Assembly (NCBI GenBank): GCA_963667315.1
Contig: OY763325.1
Location: 310,001-374,000, forward strand
DNA length: 64,000 bases
Direction of reading: 5' to 3'
DNA from: DAINPP01 sp963667315
Lineage (GTDB): Bacteria > Thermotogota > Thermotogae > MWEM01
Shown here: positions 60,875-64,000 of the stretch, piece by piece
Position numbering within the stretch: the stretch's first letter is position 1
How the letters are laid out: every line of letters starts with the position of its first letter
Notes under the pieces: generated by a model
The model's database searches: none
What the model saw: the letters and a program-made list of their open reading frames with translations, nothing else
Told to the model about the DNA's origin: nothing
Position numbers and translations under genes: made by a program

Positions 60875-62067
60875 AGATCGAACTCCTCTGCTAAAAAATC
60901 AACCGCGTCTTTGAGATAATTTTCAGCAATCAGTGCAGAAATCTTTATCTCAGAGGTAGTTACCATCCGTATAATGATCTCCTTTTTTGAAAGTGCTCTA
61001 AAGAACCTTGAGGCAACACCGGATTCAGTTCTCATCCCCAGACCCACAACTGAAATTTTAACATATCCGGGTTGAGTTTTGATCTGTACACCATCGTATT
61101 TCTCAAGCAGTTCCTTATATGTCATTTTAACATCTTTTATCTTATTTTTTATAACGGTAAAAGAAACATCAAATTTATCATTGACTTGAATGACAGAAAT
61201 CATATCAATGTTCATATGATTTTTTGAGGCAATTTCAAAGATGTCATTATGCATCATAGTATTCATTGGCAGACCTGAAAGCGTTATCTGCGTCTGATCT
61301 TTCATGATACTTAATCCCGTTACGACCGGTGCTTCAATATTTTCATCCGTCACAATAGTCCCCCCTTTATCTTCAAAAGTAGAAGCGCATCGAAGTTTTA
61401 CGGAAAATTTCTTTGCAATTTCAACGGATCGGCTGTGAAGTACATTTGCCCCGAGTTTTGCCATCTCAAGCATCTCATCATAGGTAACAATCTCAAGTTT
61501 TCTAGCACTTTTTTTAACCCTTGGATCAAGCGTGAATATTCCGTCATAATCGCTGAATATTTCACAGTCACATTTCAGAACTGCGGCAAGTGCAACTGCT
61601 GATGTATCTGAGCCACCTCTTCCCAATGTTGTAATTTCATTATCTTCGGTTATTCCCTGAAACCCGGTGACAACAATAACATCTTTGGAAGACAGGAGGG
61701 TTTTGATTTTAAGGCTGTTAATACTCTTTATTTTAGCTGATGAAAAAATAGAATTTGTCTTGATCCCTATTTGAAAAGCATTTACGGATACGGCAGAAAT
61801 TCCCATTTTATGTAAAGCCATAGTGACAAGAGAAGCTGAAATCTGTTCGCCAGTCGATACGAGCATATCGAGTTCTCTTGACACCGGATTTGAATCTATT
61901 TCTCTTGCCTTGTCGAGCAGCTCATTCGTGGTATTACCATTTGCCGATACAACAACAGCGAGCTTATACCCGCTTGAAACTCTTTCAGCGATTCTTTCTG
62001 CAACCCGTTTGATTTTTCCGGTATCTGAAAGTGAACTACCACCGTATTTCTGAACGCACAACATCAT
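60862..62067 (-). CDS. lysC: Aspartate kinase
   Basis: Aspartokinase starts the aspartate family pathway. The 401-residue protein has KYGGSSL (7-13), the catalytic-domain motifs TGFQG and LGRGGSDTSAVALA, a FSDYDGIFTLDPR segment, and two C-terminal ACT domains (from about 265) with GLGMRTESGVASRFFRAL and an end typical of lysine-sensitive monofunctional enzymes. The gene sits 2 bases after dapH. Feedback by lysine is probable but not shown. Confidence 0.95.
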   Translation of the reverse strand: MMLCVQKYGGSSLSDTGKIKRVAERIAERVSSGYKLAVVVSANGNTTNELLDKAREIDSNPVSRELDMLVSTGEQISASLVTMALHKMGISAVSVNAFQIGIKTNSIFSSAKIKSINSLKIKTLLSSKDVIVVTGFQGITEDNEITTLGRGGSDTSAVALAAVLKCDCEIFSDYDGIFTLDPRVKKSARKLEIVTYDEMLEMAKLGANVLHSRSVEIAKKFSVKLRCASTFEDKGGTIVTDENIEAPVVTGLSIMKDQTQITLSGLPMNTMMHNDIFEIASKNHMNIDMISVIQVNDKFDVSFTVIKNKIKDVKMTYKELLEKYDGVQIKTQPGYVKISVVGLGMRTESGVASRFFRALSKKEIIIRMVTTSEIKISALIAENYLKDAVDFLAEEFDLCIE

Positions 62068-62069
62068 TC

Positions 62070-62768
62070 TTATAAGTCCCTCAACGCCTGAATGACTTGC
62101 GTTTTGGATGCGGTTTTATCATCTACATCTTTTATTTTCTTTGCTGGGACCCCCGCATAAACTGTATTTCCCGGTACATCTTCGAGTACGATAGCACCCG
62201 CTGCGATTACAGAATTTCTTCCAACCCTTACACCTTCTGCAACAACCGCATTTGCTCCAATCAACACGTTATTTTCTATGATAACCGGGTCCGCACTCGG
62301 TGGTTCGATGACCCCTGCTAATACACTTCCAGCACCAATATGGCAATTATCTCCAACCTTTGCACGTCCCCCGACGACCACATTCATATCAATCATGGTT
62401 TTTTCCCCGATTTCCGCTCCAAGGTTAATGACCGCTCCCATCATTATGACTGCACCATCCCCGATTGAAACATACTCCCTGATGATTGCACCCGGTTCAA
62501 TTCTGGCGTTATATTGAGTCAGATCTGAAAGTGGGATAGCTGAGTTTCTTCTGTCGTTTTCTACTTTATAGCTGATAATCTCGGAAGTATATTCCTCTTT
62601 GATCTGATTCCATTCATCAAGTGAGCAGAAGAGGATGCCTGAATCTTCATTACCGAAATAGCCATTTTTTTCAATGATCTTTTCATTTATCATTCCTTTG
62701 AGAAAAACTTTCACCGGTGTTTGTTTTTCTGATTTTGCGATTAAATTTATCAGTTCATAACTATCCAT
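62070..62768 (-). CDS. dapH: 2,3,4,5-tetrahydropyridine-2,6-dicarboxylate N-acetyltransferase
   Basis: DapH acetylates tetrahydrodipicolinate. The 232-residue protein starts MDSYELINLIAKSEKQTPVKVFLKG, the DapH-type N-terminal domain, and continues with left-handed beta-helix hexapeptide repeats (IGDGAVIMMGAVINLGAEIGEKTM, NCHIGAGSVLAGVIEPPSA, RNSVIAAGAIVLEDVPGN). The N-terminal part distinguishes it from the succinylating DapD. Hence this organism uses the acetylated route to DAP. It overlaps dapB by 8 bases. Confidence 0.95.
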   Translation of the reverse strand: MDSYELINLIAKSEKQTPVKVFLKGMINEKIIEKNGYFGNEDSGILFCSLDEWNQIKEEYTSEIISYKVENDRRNSAIPLSDLTQYNARIEPGAIIREYVSIGDGAVIMMGAVINLGAEIGEKTMIDMNVVVGGRAKVGDNCHIGAGSVLAGVIEPPSADPVIIENNVLIGANAVVAEGVRVGRNSVIAAGAIVLEDVPGNTVYAGVPAKKIKDVDDKTASKTQVIQALRDL

Positions 62769-63429
62769 TGTCGATTTCCTCCATTTCCATATGACAGATT
62801 TGATCGAATGTATAAAAACCCTGATTGAGACGGATTATTCTTTCAGCGGCAAAACAGGCACCTTCTGCAAACGTTCTGGGAGAGATGGCCTGATGTTTGA
62901 TCTCAATCATCTCACCCAAACCGGCGATTAATACTGAGTGTTCACCCGGGATACCTCCTGCTCTGATACTTGAAGTAGGAACATCAAAATCAAAGCACTC
63001 TGCCAGCATCTTTGCCGTTCCGGAGGGTTTGTCTTTTTTAAATCTATGATGTTTTTCGATGATTTCTATATCCCAGTCAGATATTCTTCCCGACAACCCT
63101 TTAATGATCTCTTTCATGATCAATACACCTTTTGAAAAATTTCTGGCGTAAACGACACTCTTTTTCGTTCCATAATCCTTTAAACGCTGAATATCCTCAA
63201 TATTCAAAGCGGTTGTTCCCACTACAAGAGAACAGTTAAATTTTTCTGCCATAACCATTGTTTTGTTAAAAGCTTCAGGAAGTGAAAAATCTATGAGTAC
63301 TTCAGGCATCCCGATTTCGTCTTCCGTGTTCATGTCACATTTATATACAAGTGTATGGCCTCTTTCTGAACAGACTTCCTGAATCAATTTACCCATTCGT
63401 CCGGAATATCCCATCAAACCATATTTCAT
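62761..63429 (-). CDS. dapB: 4-hydroxy-tetrahydrodipicolinate reductase
   Basis: DapB reduces the DapA product with NAD(P)H. The 222-residue enzyme has GYSGRMGK (7-14), FSKGV, and the catalytic EIIEKHHRFKKDKPSGTAK with His127-His128. It is about 40 residues shorter than many DapB proteins, with the missing length mostly in the N-terminal domain, but all key motifs remain. ATG overlaps the dapA stop by 4 bases. Confidence 0.94.
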   Translation of the reverse strand: MKYGLMGYSGRMGKLIQEVCSERGHTLVYKCDMNTEDEIGMPEVLIDFSLPEAFNKTMVMAEKFNCSLVVGTTALNIEDIQRLKDYGTKKSVVYARNFSKGVLIMKEIIKGLSGRISDWDIEIIEKHHRFKKDKPSGTAKMLAECFDFDVPTSSIRAGGIPGEHSVLIAGLGEMIEIKHQAISPRTFAEGACFAAERIIRLNQGFYTFDQICHMEMEEIDNG

Positions 63430-64000
63430 TCTTCATCACCTAATCTTTGCATCTCCAGGTCAATTAAATCTTTTAATTCATCCGAGGCTTCCGTTAAAGG
63501 CAATCTTAAGACATTTTCGCAATATCCGAGTTTTGAAACGGCATATTTTACAGGAATAGGATTAACATCCTTAAAGAGAAGAGTCATAAAGTTCAGGTAC
63601 TTTTTCTGTATTTTTCCAGCTGTCTTAAAATCTCCGTTTAATGACAGCATTATCAACTTATGCATAATATCCGGGAAGACGTTTGAAAAGACCGATATTA
63701 CACCATCCCCTCCAAGACTGATTAATGGCAGTGCCTGATCATCGTTACCGGAATATAATCTCAACCCTTCCGGTTTCATTGATGCGAGTCTTGTCATCTG
63801 AGAGATATCACCGCTGGCTTCTTTTATACCAATGATTTTTCGGCAGTCTTTATAGATTTTTATAACGGTTTCCGGAAGTAAATTAACACCCGTTCTTGAT
63901 GGAACGTTATAAAGAATGGAAGGGAGGTTGGTCTTATCATCTATCATTTTAAAATGTCTGAAAAGTCCTTCCTGACTTGATTTATTATAATATGGTGTGA
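63426..64000 (-). CDS. dapA: 4-hydroxy-tetrahydrodipicolinate synthase (5' end outside window)
   Basis: DapA condenses pyruvate with aspartate semialdehyde. The frame enters from the right edge with TPYYNKSSQEGLFRHFKMI, then ILYNVPSRTGVNL, the Schiff-base Lys in IIGIKEASGDISQM and a C-terminal helical domain, ending at 63426. The ATG at 63947 is internal; the protein clearly continues past position 64000. About 191 of the usual 290 residues are visible. It is upstream in the lysine operon. Confidence 0.95.
   Translation of the reverse strand, partial: TPYYNKSSQEGLFRHFKMIDDKTNLPSILYNVPSRTGVNLLPETVIKIYKDCRKIIGIKEASGDISQMTRLASMKPEGLRLYSGNDDQALPLISLGGDGVISVFSNVFPDIMHKLIMLSLNGDFKTAGKIQKKYLNFMTLLFKDVNPIPVKYAVSKLGYCENVLRLPLTEASDELKDLIDLEMQRLGDEE

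Noticed and set aside
63426..63947. Short complete gene starting at ATG 63947
   Set aside because: The same frame continues to the window edge with conserved DapA residues; the ATG is internal.
1..64000. CRISPR arrays, tRNA or rRNA genes, insertion sequences
   Set aside because: No regularly spaced repeats, cloverleaf-like segments, rRNA cores or transposase motifs were found on reading both strands.

Overview
The window comes from an AT-rich bacterial chromosome and is almost entirely coding. It encodes a flagellar hook-filament protein, peptidoglycan and diaminopimelate synthesis, the MEP isoprenoid pathway, lipoproteins and large hybrid sensor kinases. It has strong Shine-Dalgarno sequences, many TTG starts and sigma-A promoters that often have an extended -10. 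The SRP RNA is the short 4.5S-like form, which argues against typical Bacilli or Clostridia. Periplasmic-type sensor kinases (7TMR-DISM, Reg_prop) and AsnA would suit a spirochaete-like or other deep-branching fermentative anaerobe. I cannot assign a phylum. No tRNA, rRNA, CRISPR array, insertion sequence or prophage was seen.

Layout. 1-2003: 5' part of flgK (leftward) behind a sigma-28-type promoter. 2421-3010: two tandem cold-shock genes. 2989-9510: a leftward operon, ABC-F ATPase, hutH, dnaN, ispF, ecfT, rnhB. 9694-21990: a rightward housekeeping operon, rlmB, mutL, bifunctional-nuclease family, unknown gene, xerC/D-like, mutS2, murA, lon, engB, fliJ-like, upp. 22288-29982: a peptide-uptake operon, with an OppA-type binding protein carrying an SLH-like N-terminus, a cytosolic M14 peptidase and OppBCDF. 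30026-31622: a small lipoprotein, a Gfo/Idh oxidoreductase and a DUF3147 membrane protein.

31740-34556 is a YtrA-type self-regulated ABC system with a palindromic operator over its -10 box. 34577-35165 is hsp20, whose Shine-Dalgarno is buried in a 12-bp helix that looks like an RNA thermometer. SRP RNA, an HdeD-like protein and asnA follow. asnA appears to carry a 1-nt frameshift just after its best start codon. 37384-39657 is a leftward set: GNAT, HhH glycosylase, iron-sulfur flavoprotein. 39756-47478 is a rightward operon: GHL10-type glycosidase, rhomboid, beta-propeller protein, mnmA, HD-GYP receptor, ornithine-decarboxylase family.

47493-50292 holds an Ig-repeat lipoprotein and an unknown protein. 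50373-51545 is a nitronate monooxygenase family gene that probably starts at ATT. 51543-58851 encodes two hybrid histidine kinases flanking a tiny glutaredoxin. 59123-59710 is a lipoprotein. 59715-64000 is a leftward lysine/DAP operon (dapA, dapB, dapH, lysC, aminotransferase) of the N-acetyl type.

No single striking new system stands out. The strongest leads are the hsp20 thermometer, the asnA frameshift, the sigma-28 promoter and the EF-hand-like loop of flgK, the operator of the Ytr-like system, and the kinase-glutaredoxin-kinase cluster.
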